Shown: positions 17,327 through 24,149 of the stretch, one piece after another
Numbering within the stretch: the stretch's first letter is position 1
Layout of the letters: every line of letters begins with the position of its first letter
Assembly: GCA_903921785.1 (NCBI GenBank)
Contig: CAIXRH010000084.1
Coordinates: 1 to 64,000, forward strand
Reading direction: 5' to 3'
Length of the DNA stretch: 64,000 nt
DNA from: an uncultured Pseudomonadota bacterium
Lineage (GTDB): Bacteria; Myxococcota_A; UBA796; SXON01
Notes under the pieces: generated by a model
What the model was told of the DNA's origin: nothing
What the model saw: the letters and a program-made list of their open reading frames with translations, nothing else
Database searches by the model: none
Made by a program: the position numbers and the translations under genes

Positions 17327-18214
17327 TCAGATCACGGCGCCGAAGAGCTTCACCGCGCGGAGCTCGGTGTAGCTGCCGGAGCCGAGGCTGCCGTCGTTGC
17401 GGGCTTCAATCCGCAGGTAGCGGGTGAGGGTCGCGGTGTCGCTGGACAGCACCGTCGGACTTCCGACGGTGAGGCCGGTGCCATCGATGTCGGTGCCGGC
17501 GCCGATCGCCTCGAAGTCGCCGATGGGCGTCCACCCGGTGTCGTTCCAGGCGGGGGCGTTGGCCCCGAGGTCTGGATGGCTGGAGATCCGTACGGAGGTG
17601 GTCTTGCCGTCGGAGAACATCTGGAAGATGTGTGCTTCCATGAAGTCGATCGCGACACACGATTCATCGGCACATGCGTCGATCACCAAGACGCCGGTGA
17701 TGTCGGTCGAGCCCTGCCACGTTGCGCCCGAGCTGCCGCTGGACTTGCTGCTGATGTCGGGATCGTCGGTGGTGGGACTCTCATCGCAGAGCGGGTGCTG
17801 CGGGGCCCAGTACGCGTCGGTGCAGCCGAGGGAGAGGTCGTCGTTGTAGACGTAGTCGGGGTACTCGGTACCATCGAGCGTGAGGTAGGCGTGGATGGCC
17901 ACGACGGACGCGGCGCCGCCAGTGAACGTGCCGTTGAGCTGGTTGAGCGCGCTGCCGTTGGGGGTGGGGTCGTCCGCGTCGGGGAGGCCATCGCCGTCCG
18001 CATCGACGAGGGCGGTGTCGGCCGTGTCGGCGGTGTCGCTGCCCGTGTCTGCCGTGTCGGTGTCGCCGCTGGTGTCGGTGTCGCCGCTGGTGTCGGTGTC
18101 GCCGCTGGTGTCGGTGTCGCCGCCGGTGTGTGCGGGGTCGCCGCTGTCGGTCGGGTTGGTGGTGCCGCAGGCGGAGAGCAAGGCGAAGAGGAAGAGCGAC
18201 GAAGAAACGTGCAA
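17327..18214 (-). CDS. Asp-Thr repeat lipoprotein with discoidin-like C-terminus
   Basis: 295 residues. TTG start is implied (no nearby ATG/GTG gives a signal peptide); LFLFALLSAC is the lipobox. Residues about 22-68 are a low-complexity linker made of repeated GDTDTS units, coded by a DNA tandem repeat, followed by a thrombospondin-3-like calcium motif DADGDGLPDADDPTPNG. The C-terminal 90 residues (WTPIGDFEAIGAG then YLRIEARNDGSLGSGSYTEL) look like an F5/8 type C-like carbohydrate-binding domain. Inferred to be surface-anchored and adhesive. Convergent with the CotH-like gene, only 10 nt apart. Confidence 0.78.
   Translation of the reverse strand: MHVSSSLFLFALLSACGTTNPTDSGDPAHTGGDTDTSGDTDTSGDTDTSGDTDTADTGSDTADTADTALVDADGDGLPDADDPTPNGSALNQLNGTFTGGAASVVAIHAYLTLDGTEYPDYVYNDDLSLGCTDAYWAPQHPLCDESPTTDDPDISSKSSGSSGATWQGSTDITGVLVIDACADESCVAIDFMEAHIFQMFSDGKTTSVRISSHPDLGANAPAWNDTGWTPIGDFEAIGAGTDIDGTGLTVGSPTVLSSDTATLTRYLRIEARNDGSLGSGSYTELRAVKLFGAVI
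18054..18125. repeat. four 18-bp tandem repeats coding for a GDTDTS linker
   Basis: Four consecutive 18-bp units on the plus strand, each GTGTCGGTGTCGCCGCTG (the last differs at one base), run from 18054 to 18125. Read on the minus strand they encode the repeated six-residue unit in the linker of the 17327-18214 lipoprotein. Near-identity at DNA level suggests recent expansion and likely length variation between strains. Confidence 0.9.
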
Positions 18215-18309
18215 GGGTGCCCCGGGGCGGTGGTGAGCTCGGCGGCGCCTATCCCACCGTGGGGCTCCGAGCGATCTTCACTTCTGTCGCGCCACCGATC
18301 TTCGCGTCC

Positions 18310-18969
18310 TCACGGCGCGTTCGCCGCCCCCGGCGTCACGTTCTCGGTGATCACCCACTCGACGCCGCCATCGGGAATCCGTGCGGCGGAGACCTCGGTG
18401 GCCATCCCGGTGAACTCCACCTGGTCCAGCACCTCAGCGGCCCCGTCGGGGTCCTGAAGGAGGAGCACCCGGTCCCCGGCCGACTGCAGCGTGAAGAGCG
18501 CGTGGAAGTCGCCCTGTTCGGGGGTGCCGTCGCACCACACCGTGAGGAAGGCGCCGGGCTCCAGGACCTGCCCCGCGGGGAAACGGTACTGGCCGAGGTT
18601 CTCGGTGTCGTCGGTGAGGGAGGCGTTGCTGAGATCGGCGGCTTCCCCGCCGGCATTGTAGAGCTCGACGAAGTCGTCGAACTCGCCGTTTTCATCGGCT
18701 GCCTTGGTGTCGTTGCTGGTCATGTACTCGTTGAGGACCACCCGGGCGGGCTCCGGCGGGTCCCCCGAGTCGGATGTATCCATTGTATCGGCTGTATCGC
18801 TCGCGGAGTCGGCGGTGTCGGCTCCGCCACCGGTGTCTACGGCCGAGTCTCCGGGGGTGGCGGCTTCGTCGAGCACGCACCAGTCTCCCTCGGCGTGGGT
18901 GCCAGGGCCACAGTAGTAGCGGGGAGCGCAGCCGAGGGTGACCAGGCAGAGGAGCAGGAGAGGGCGCAT
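18310..18969 (-). CDS. lamin-tail-domain lipoprotein
   Basis: 219 residues: signal MRPLLLLCLVTLGC with lipobox, a short Cys-containing segment (YYCGPGTHAEGDWCVLDE), an Asp-Thr-Ala/Ser linker (about 40-72), then a single lamin-tail (LTD) domain: VVLNEYMTSND, EFDDFVELYNAGGEAADLSN, YRFPAGQVLEPGAFLTVWCDG and LLLQDPDGAAEVLDQVEF. LTD domains in bacterial secreted proteins are often linked to nucleases or CotH proteins and probably mediate binding. Downstream of the MYXO-CTERM gene on the same strand. A TACACT -10-like box lies 6 nt upstream of its ATG, suggesting its own leaderless promoter. The linker contains three GATACA codon pairs. Confidence 0.8.
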   Translation of the reverse strand: MRPLLLLCLVTLGCAPRYYCGPGTHAEGDWCVLDEAATPGDSAVDTGGGADTADSASDTADTMDTSDSGDPPEPARVVLNEYMTSNDTKAADENGEFDDFVELYNAGGEAADLSNASLTDDTENLGQYRFPAGQVLEPGAFLTVWCDGTPEQGDFHALFTLQSAGDRVLLLQDPDGAAEVLDQVEFTGMATEVSAARIPDGGVEWVITENVTPGAANAP

Positions 18970-18975
18970 GCGGAG

Positions 18976-18981
18976 AGTGTA
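18976..18981 (-). promoter_or_regulatory. -10-like TACACT box 6 nt before the start codon
   Basis: On the minus strand TACACT is followed by 6 nt and then the ATG at 18969, so a transcript starting at the normal distance would be leaderless. The box sits inside an inverted repeat (18971-18993, CGGAGAGT and ACTCTCCG around 7 nt), which could instead be the terminator of the upstream gene; both readings are possible. Confidence 0.4.
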
Positions 18982-19002
18982 CCGTACTCTCCGCCCGCTG
19001 CC

Positions 19003-20145
19003 TCAGCGTACCCGCCGCCGCCGGGCCAGCGCCGTTGCCGCGAGGAAGATGGCGCCGAGCGGGGGAACGGCGCTCGTGGAGGCGCACGCGCACTCCTTCT
19101 CGTTCCCCGCTCCGCCCGCGGCCGTGTCCTCCCCATCGCCCCCGCCGCCGCCCGAGTCGTCGGGCGCCGCGGTGTCGGGAATCCCGTCGTCCCCGCCGGA
19201 CGCGCCATCCGCGAGGTGCACGAGCCGCACGCGCGGCTGGACGTCCCGGTCGTAGGCGACCAGCACGTCGTCGCCCTGTCGGGCGAACCAGGGCCGGTTG
19301 TCCTGGCCGCCGGCGCTGTTCACCTCGATCTGGTCCACCACCTGGAAGTCGGCGTCCAACGCGGCGAGCCACACGTCGCCGAAGGGGGTGTTGGAGGTGG
19401 TGGTGAGGTAGGCGAGGAGCCACCCGTCTCCCAGTTTCTGGATGCGCTGGGGCCAGACCACGGAGTCGGTGCTCAGGGTCACGTCCACGCTGTCGACCTC
19501 GTTCCAGTCCAGATCGAACTCGTGGACCGTCACGCCATGGGCGCCCGGGCCGCCGCCATCCACCACGAGGCTCGCCCCCTCCTCGCCATACTCGGCGGTG
19601 GAGGCTCCTTCTGCTGCGATGCCGGGAATGTCGATGGCCTCGCCCAGCTCGCCGCCCGCCAGGGGTACGAACTCCGCCGCCCCGTTGCCGCCCACCGCGC
19701 CGGCGAAGATCCCGCCCTCGGCGGCAGCCGTGCACACCGGCACCATGTCGTTGTGCTTGTGCGTGCTGTCGCGCTCGGCGACGGTGACGTTCCAGAGCGG
19801 GTTGAGCTCGCTGTCGAAGCGCCAGGCCTGGGCGGAGTCGTCGAACGCGTCGAGGGTGTAGCTGCCGATGAGCAGCCAGCCGCCGTCGGCGCAGCGTTCG
19901 ATCTGTGCATCCTGGATCTTCGCGATGTGGCTGAGCTGAACGCGGTCTCGATCGCTGTAGCCGGTGAGATCGGCGCCGATGTCCTCCATCCAGCCGTCGC
20001 CGCCCGCCACCTGGAAGAACCAGTAGCCGGCATCGGTGGAGTGCACCCGCGCCCAGGTGCCGCCCATGCCGAGGGTGACCTCAGCCTCGACGGAGTCAAA
20101 AACATCGCCTGCGCGCGCGGCGCTCAGCAGCAGCAAGAAGGTCAT
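19003..20145 (-). CDS. secreted protein with MYXO-CTERM-type sorting tail
   Basis: 380 residues. A short signal peptide (MTFLLLLSAARA then GDVF) starts it. The body has repeated beta-propeller-like strands (WLLIGSYTLDAF, WLLAYLTTTSN, VLVAYDRDVQPRV). An Asp/Ser/Gly linker leads to a tail typical of MYXO-CTERM proteins: Cys pair CAC, a hydrophobic helix PPLGAIFLAATAL and a terminal ARRRRVR cluster. Such tails are processed by a myxosortase and anchor proteins at the myxobacterial surface, so this gene is the best taxonomic marker in the window. I chose the ATG at 20145 because a signal peptide follows directly and a GAGGG site precedes it. Substrate or function unknown. Confidence 0.82.
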   Translation of the reverse strand: MTFLLLLSAARAGDVFDSVEAEVTLGMGGTWARVHSTDAGYWFFQVAGGDGWMEDIGADLTGYSDRDRVQLSHIAKIQDAQIERCADGGWLLIGSYTLDAFDDSAQAWRFDSELNPLWNVTVAERDSTHKHNDMVPVCTAAAEGGIFAGAVGGNGAAEFVPLAGGELGEAIDIPGIAAEGASTAEYGEEGASLVVDGGGPGAHGVTVHEFDLDWNEVDSVDVTLSTDSVVWPQRIQKLGDGWLLAYLTTTSNTPFGDVWLAALDADFQVVDQIEVNSAGGQDNRPWFARQGDDVLVAYDRDVQPRVRLVHLADGASGGDDGIPDTAAPDDSGGGGGDGEDTAAGGAGNEKECACASTSAVPPLGAIFLAATALARRRRVR

Positions 20146-20162
20146 GGGGGCCCTCGCGAGGC

Positions 20163-20168
20163 AGTGTA
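20163..20168 (-). promoter_or_regulatory. -10-like TACACT box upstream of the MYXO-CTERM gene
   Basis: TACACT on the minus strand ends 17 nt before the ATG at 20145; predicted transcription would begin about 10 nt before the start codon, leaving room for the GAGGG ribosome site. Confidence 0.35.
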
Positions 20169-20253
20169 CCCGACCCGGCGCTGTCGTGCAGTTCCGGCGC
20201 AGCGTCACGGTGGGGCGTCGCTTCGGGGCCGTGGGCGGGCTAGGGGAGGGGGC

Positions 20254-21084
20254 GTGCCCGTCGTCCGCCTCGTGCCCACCCTGTCTCGCCCGCCATGGGG
20301 GGGCTTTCGCCTTGGTGCCGAGCTCGGCAAGGGGGAGGGGAGTATCGGCGAGTCTTGGGAAGTGTGGCGGGAGAATAGGGTGATCGGAGACTCGGCGCGC
20401 CTCGGCGATCGGGTGGACTTCCCGCTCCTCGTGAAGTTGCTCGACACCCGGGCCCTGCTCTCGGTGCAGGTGCATCCCGCCGACGTGGACGCTCGGCTTC
20501 GTGCAGGCGCCCCCCACGGAAAGGCGGAGGCCTGGGTGGTGCTCGCTGCCGAGCCCGGCGCTCGCATCGCATACGGGCTCTCCCGGGAGCTCACCGAAGC
20601 GGAGCTCCGTGAACGAGCCGGCTCGGGGGCGATCGAGGCGGATCTGGCCTGGATCGAGCCCCAGCCCGGCGACGTAATCGACGTGCCGCCAGGCACGATC
20701 CACGCCATCGGGCCGGGCCTGCTGCTGTACGAGGTGCAGGAGCCGATCGACCTGACCTGGCGCCTGTACGACTGGGGCCGGGGTCGCGAGCTCCATCTCG
20801 ACCACGCGTGCGCCGTGGCCATCCGCGCCCCCCAGCCGTCCCCGTACCGGGCGTCGGTCGCGGTGGCGCCGGGCATCGATCGGCTCTTGGAGACCCGTCA
20901 CTTCGTGGTGGATCGGGTCCAACTCCCGGCGCGACGGCGGGGCTGGGAGGCGATCACCGTGATCGAGGGCAGCGCCCACGTGGAAGGGCACACGGTGCCG
21001 CGCGGAGGCACCGTATTGGTGCCTCCCGAGGGCGCGCTTCTCGAGGGGGAGGGGGTGGTGCTGGCGGCGCGTCCCGGCGCCTAG
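20254..21084 (+). CDS. manA: mannose-6-phosphate isomerase, type I
   Basis: Interconverts fructose-6-phosphate and mannose-6-phosphate, supplying mannose for surface polysaccharides. The 276-residue length is that of the short type I enzymes. Metal and substrate motifs are clear: LLSVQVHPADVDA (Gln and His ligands), HGKAEAWVVL (Glu ligand), PPGTIHAIG (His ligand) and the following YEVQEPIDLTWRLYDWGR. GTG start at 20254 follows GGGGAGGGGG closely. Its TAG stop shares bases with the convergent regulator's TAG inside a CTAG palindrome, leaving no intergenic DNA between them. Confidence 0.92.
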   Translation: MPVVRLVPTLSRPPWGGFRLGAELGKGEGSIGESWEVWRENRVIGDSARLGDRVDFPLLVKLLDTRALLSVQVHPADVDARLRAGAPHGKAEAWVVLAAEPGARIAYGLSRELTEAELRERAGSGAIEADLAWIEPQPGDVIDVPPGTIHAIGPGLLLYEVQEPIDLTWRLYDWGRGRELHLDHACAVAIRAPQPSPYRASVAVAPGIDRLLETRHFVVDRVQLPARRRGWEAITVIEGSAHVEGHTVPRGGTVLVPPEGALLEGEGVVLAARPGA

Positions 21085-21524
21085 GACGCCGCGAGATCGG
21101 CGAGGCTGGTCTCGGCAACGAGGGTGCGGAGGCCGGCGGACGCGGCGGTCCATGCGTGGTGCAGCGCGCATGGCGCATCGGGAGTGCACGGGCGCGCGCC
21201 CATGGTGCAAGGCGGCTTTCCCCCAGCGCTGTCGGCGGTTGGAAAGTGTCCGATCACCTGGGCGATGGTGATCCGCGCCGCGGTTCGGGCGAGTCGGTAT
21301 CCCCCGTAGTGGCCCTTTTTGCCCTCCACGATCCCCGCGGCGACGAGGGTGGTGAGCAGCTTCGCAAGAAACGGGGCAGGGGCGTGGGCCTCCGCCGCGA
21401 GGTCCGCCAGGGGGACAAACGACTCTCTCGGGTGGCGAGCCAGGGTTGCGCAGCCGGAGAGCGCATAACGCTGGGCCAACGTGAGGGTCGCGACGCAGGC
21501 GGTGACGGAGGAGGAACGCGACAT
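21081..21524 (-). CDS. Rrf2-family regulator with Fe-S (IscR/NsrR-like) cysteines
   Basis: 147-residue winged-helix regulator. TLAQRYALSGCATLARHP gives the N-terminal helix, LADLAAEAHAPAPFLAKLLTTLVAAGIVEGKKGHYGGYRLAR the recognition helix and wing, both strongly Rrf2-like. Near residues 105-121 three Cys are spaced C-x6-C-x5-C with a His three residues after the last, close to the IscR/NsrR cluster ligands (C-x5-C-x5-C or C-x4-C-x5-C). Rrf2 proteins with such clusters sense nitric oxide or iron-sulfur status. It is divergent from the nos operon, so I infer it is a nitrogen-oxide-responsive regulator of that operon. Start ATG at 21524 has GGAAG upstream. Confidence 0.85.
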   Translation of the reverse strand: MSRSSSVTACVATLTLAQRYALSGCATLARHPRESFVPLADLAAEAHAPAPFLAKLLTTLVAAGIVEGKKGHYGGYRLARTAARITIAQVIGHFPTADSAGGKPPCTMGARPCTPDAPCALHHAWTAASAGLRTLVAETSLADLAAS

Positions 21525-21605
21525 GTTTCTTCCGGCATGCAAGCGGCGGGCCACGCGCGCGCCGCGGGGGAAGGGCAGCGATCGCCCAGTCGTGGATCGG
21601 GCCGT

Positions 21606-21636
21606 GCCATTTATCACAGGCGGGGCGTGAAATGGC
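21606..21636. promoter_or_regulatory. inverted repeat upstream of the nosZ promoter
   Basis: Perfect 7-bp arms GCCATTT (21606-21612) and AAATGGC (21630-21636) around 17 nt, centred about 82 bp upstream of the sigma-54 core. The position suits an upstream activator site for a sigma-54 enhancer-binding protein or the Rrf2 operator. Which protein binds cannot be told from the sequence. Confidence 0.4.
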
Positions 21637-21702
21637 CCAACCATCACACCACTAAACGACCGCGTAATCGCTTGATAGTGAAAAAATGTAGGAATGACGC
21701 TG

Positions 21703-21718
21703 TGGCATGCCCCTTGCA
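21703..21718 (+). promoter_or_regulatory. sigma-54 (-24/-12) promoter of the nos operon
   Basis: TGGCATGCCCCTTGCA matches the sigma-54 consensus TGGCAC-N5-TTGCA at 15 of 16 positions that matter, with GG and GC exactly 10 nt apart. Predicted transcription starts near 21729, 16 nt before the nosZ ATG at 21745, which excludes the longer upstream reading of nosZ. Confidence 0.82.
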
Positions 21719-21744
21719 TTGACGCCGAGCCACCCGAGGTTCTC

Positions 21745-23697
21745 ATGCTGGCGCCTTCCCTCCTCCTCCTCCTCGCTTCCTGCCAGAACGGGGAGGCACC
21801 CCCTCCCGCCGCGACGTCGAGTGGCGGCGGGGGCGACCTCGCGGCGGTGATGGCCGAGCGCGGCCTCACCGAGGACGACGTGCTCGCGGCCGCCAAGACC
21901 TACGCCCCCTCCGGCAAGCTCGACGACTACGTGATCTTCGCCTCCGGCGGCCACGGCGGGAACATCATCGTGATCGGCGTGCCGAGCATGCGGATTCTCA
22001 AGTACATCAGCGTCTTCGGACCGGAGCCCTGGCAGGGCTACGGCTACGGCGGCTTGAGCGACGACGTGCTCTACACCCAGGGCGCGCAGGGTGGCAAGGA
22101 GATCTCCTGGGGCGACGTGCATCACCCCAACCTCTCCGAGACCGCCGGGGACTACGACGGCAACTTCCTGTTCGTGAACGACAAGGCCAATGCCCGCGTG
22201 GCCGTCGTCGACCTCAAGGACATGATGACCAAGCAGATCGTCGCCAACCCCTTGGTGATGTCCGACCACGGCGGGGCGTTCGTCACGCCGAACACGGACT
22301 ACGTGGTGGAGACGAGCCAGTACGCGGCCCCGCTCGGGAACGAGTACGCCACGATCGACAAGTACCAGACCGACTACCGCGGCGCGGCGGTGTTCTGGAA
22401 GTTCGACAAGACCAAGGGGCGGATCGACGAGGCGGCGAGCTGGGCCGTGGAGCTTCCTCCGTACGCCCAGGACCTCGCGGACGCCGGCAAGCTCGGCAGC
22501 GACGGCTTCGTGTACATCAACTCCTGGGACACCGAGATGTCCGCGGGCAGTGAAGGCAAGGGCAAGCCGTTCATGGAGTCCGGCGCGAGCCAGAACGACA
22601 TGGACTACCTCCACATCATCGACTGGAAGAAGGGCGAGGCCCTGGTGGCGGCCGGCAAGACCAAGGTGATCAAGGGCATGCGGGTGATCCCGCTGGACGT
22701 GGCCGCGGCCGAACACGTGCTGACGTTCGTCGGAGAGCCGAAGAGCCCCCACGGCTGCGACGTGACACCGGATGGTTCGGCGGTGGTGGTCGGCGGCAAG
22801 CTCGACACCCACACCACGCTCTACGACACCGCGAAGATGAAGGACCTCATCGCCAAGGGCCAGTTCACCGGGAAGGACCCGTACGGCGTGGACATCCTCG
22901 ACTTCCAGTCGGCGATCCGTGGCCAGAAGGAGATCGGCCTCGGCCCGCTCCATACCGTGTACGACGACAAGGGCTACGCGTACACCTCGGTGTTCCTCGA
23001 CAGCACCGTGGTGAAGTGGAACTACAAGAACCTGGACGAGCCGACCGAGTCGCTCGGCGTGCAGTACAACATCGGCCACATCACGGCCGCAGAGGGTGAC
23101 ACGGTGTCGCCGGACGGACACTACGTGGTTGCGATGAACAAGATGTCGCAGGACCGGTTCACCAACATGGGGCCGCTCCTGCCGCAGAACTTCCAGCTCA
23201 TCGACACCAGCGGGCCGACCATGAAGGTGATCGCCGACATGCCGATCGGCCTCGGCGAGCCGCACTACGCCCAGATGATCAAGGCCGACAAGCTCCACAC
23301 CATCACCGCCTACACGCCTCCGGGCATCAACCCGTACACCGACCAGAAGTCGGAGTTCGCGGTGGCCTCCGGCGAGGAGCGCATCGTCCGCAACGGCAAG
23401 AAGGTGGACGTGTACATGAGCGTGATCCGCTCCCACTTCACCCCGGACAACATCGAGGTGAACCAGGGCGACGAGGTGACCATCCATCTCACCTCCTTGG
23501 AGCAGGCGCTCGACCAGACGCACGGTTTTGCGGTGGACATGTACAACATCAACGTCTCCATGGAGCCGGGGAAGTACGAGGAGATCACCTTCAAGGCCGA
23601 TCGTGCCGGTGTGTTCCCCTTCTACTGCACGGAGTTCTGCTCGGCGCTGCACCTCGAGATGATGGGCTACCTCCTCGTGAAGCCCGAAGGAGCCTGA
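21745..23697 (+). CDS. nosZ: nitrous oxide reductase, clade II, predicted lipoprotein
   Basis: Reduces N2O to N2 in the periplasm. The 650-residue protein has the seven-bladed propeller with CuZ His ligands in order: DVHHPNLSET, DHGGAFVTPN, SPHGCDVTPDG, LGPLHTVYDD, IGHITAAEGD and LGEPHYAQM. A C-terminal cupredoxin follows, with CuA motif CTEFCSALHLEM near 632. There is no Tat twin-Arg motif; instead a Sec-type, lipobox-ended leader (SLLLLLASC) predicts a lipid-anchored enzyme. Sec export and the downstream cytochrome/NosB-like genes place it in clade II, known from Anaeromyxobacter and other non-classical denitrifiers. Start set by the sigma-54 promoter and a GAGG site. Confidence 0.97.
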   Translation: MLAPSLLLLLASCQNGEAPPPAATSSGGGGDLAAVMAERGLTEDDVLAAAKTYAPSGKLDDYVIFASGGHGGNIIVIGVPSMRILKYISVFGPEPWQGYGYGGLSDDVLYTQGAQGGKEISWGDVHHPNLSETAGDYDGNFLFVNDKANARVAVVDLKDMMTKQIVANPLVMSDHGGAFVTPNTDYVVETSQYAAPLGNEYATIDKYQTDYRGAAVFWKFDKTKGRIDEAASWAVELPPYAQDLADAGKLGSDGFVYINSWDTEMSAGSEGKGKPFMESGASQNDMDYLHIIDWKKGEALVAAGKTKVIKGMRVIPLDVAAAEHVLTFVGEPKSPHGCDVTPDGSAVVVGGKLDTHTTLYDTAKMKDLIAKGQFTGKDPYGVDILDFQSAIRGQKEIGLGPLHTVYDDKGYAYTSVFLDSTVVKWNYKNLDEPTESLGVQYNIGHITAAEGDTVSPDGHYVVAMNKMSQDRFTNMGPLLPQNFQLIDTSGPTMKVIADMPIGLGEPHYAQMIKADKLHTITAYTPPGINPYTDQKSEFAVASGEERIVRNGKKVDVYMSVIRSHFTPDNIEVNQGDEVTIHLTSLEQALDQTHGFAVDMYNINVSMEPGKYEEITFKADRAGVFPFYCTEFCSALHLEMMGYLLVKPEGA

Positions 23698-23698
23698 G

Positions 23699-24148
23699 AT
23701 GTTCACCTTCGTTCTCGCCTTCACTGTCGCCTGCTCGTCGGGCCCTGCGCCGGCCCCGTCCACGGGGGCCGCCCCCAAGGTGGCGGCCCCCGTGGCCGCG
23801 GTTGTCGTCGGTCCCGAGGGGCCCACGAAGATCGCCATCCCGGCGATCGACGCGGTGTCCACCGATCCTGCGGTGGTGACGGCGGGGACGAAGGTGTTCA
23901 CCGATCGTGGGTGCGGCGGCTGCCACAAGTTCGGCGAAAAACTGGTGGGTCCCGATCTCAAGGGCGTGTTCAGCCGCCGGCAGATCCCCTGGGTCGAGCG
24001 CATGATCACGGACCCGGCCGTGATGGTGAAGGAGGATCCGCAGGCCAAGGAATTGTTCCGCTCGCTCATGGTGGAGATGCCGAAGCAGGGTGTGCCGCCC
24101 GAAGACCTGCCGGCGCTGCTCGCGTATCTGAAGTCGCAGGGGGGCTGA
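23699..24148 (+). CDS. lipoprotein monohaem cytochrome c, nos-associated
   Basis: 149 residues. The signal FTVAC gives a lipobox, a Pro/Ala-rich tether runs to about residue 55, then a class I cytochrome c domain with haem motif GCGGCHKFG (Cys-x2-Cys-His, near 73-77) and a likely axial Met in MVEMPKQGVPPEDLPALLAYLK. It begins 1 nt after the nosZ stop. Clade II nos clusters typically encode one or two such cytochromes (NosC) that carry electrons from the quinol pool to NosZ, and a lipid anchor on both partners would keep them on the same membrane face. Confidence 0.88.
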   Translation: MFTFVLAFTVACSSGPAPAPSTGAAPKVAAPVAAVVVGPEGPTKIAIPAIDAVSTDPAVVTAGTKVFTDRGCGGCHKFGEKLVGPDLKGVFSRRQIPWVERMITDPAVMVKEDPQAKELFRSLMVEMPKQGVPPEDLPALLAYLKSQGG

Positions 24149-24149
24149 G

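Noticed and set aside
17327-18214. Reading the GDTDTS tandem repeat as a CRISPR-like array
   Set aside because: Units are contiguous with no spacers and stay in frame within a lipoprotein.
18971-18993. Inverted repeat as the definite terminator of the MYXO-CTERM gene
   Set aside because: It overlaps a -10-like box and touches the next start codon, so a promoter or operator role is equally possible; not called as a terminator.
18130-20253. Plus-strand extension of the manA frame upstream of the mannose isomerase
   Set aside because: The isomerase homology begins at about 20260 with a GTG and a strong purine-rich site; the upstream part is antisense to two supported genes.
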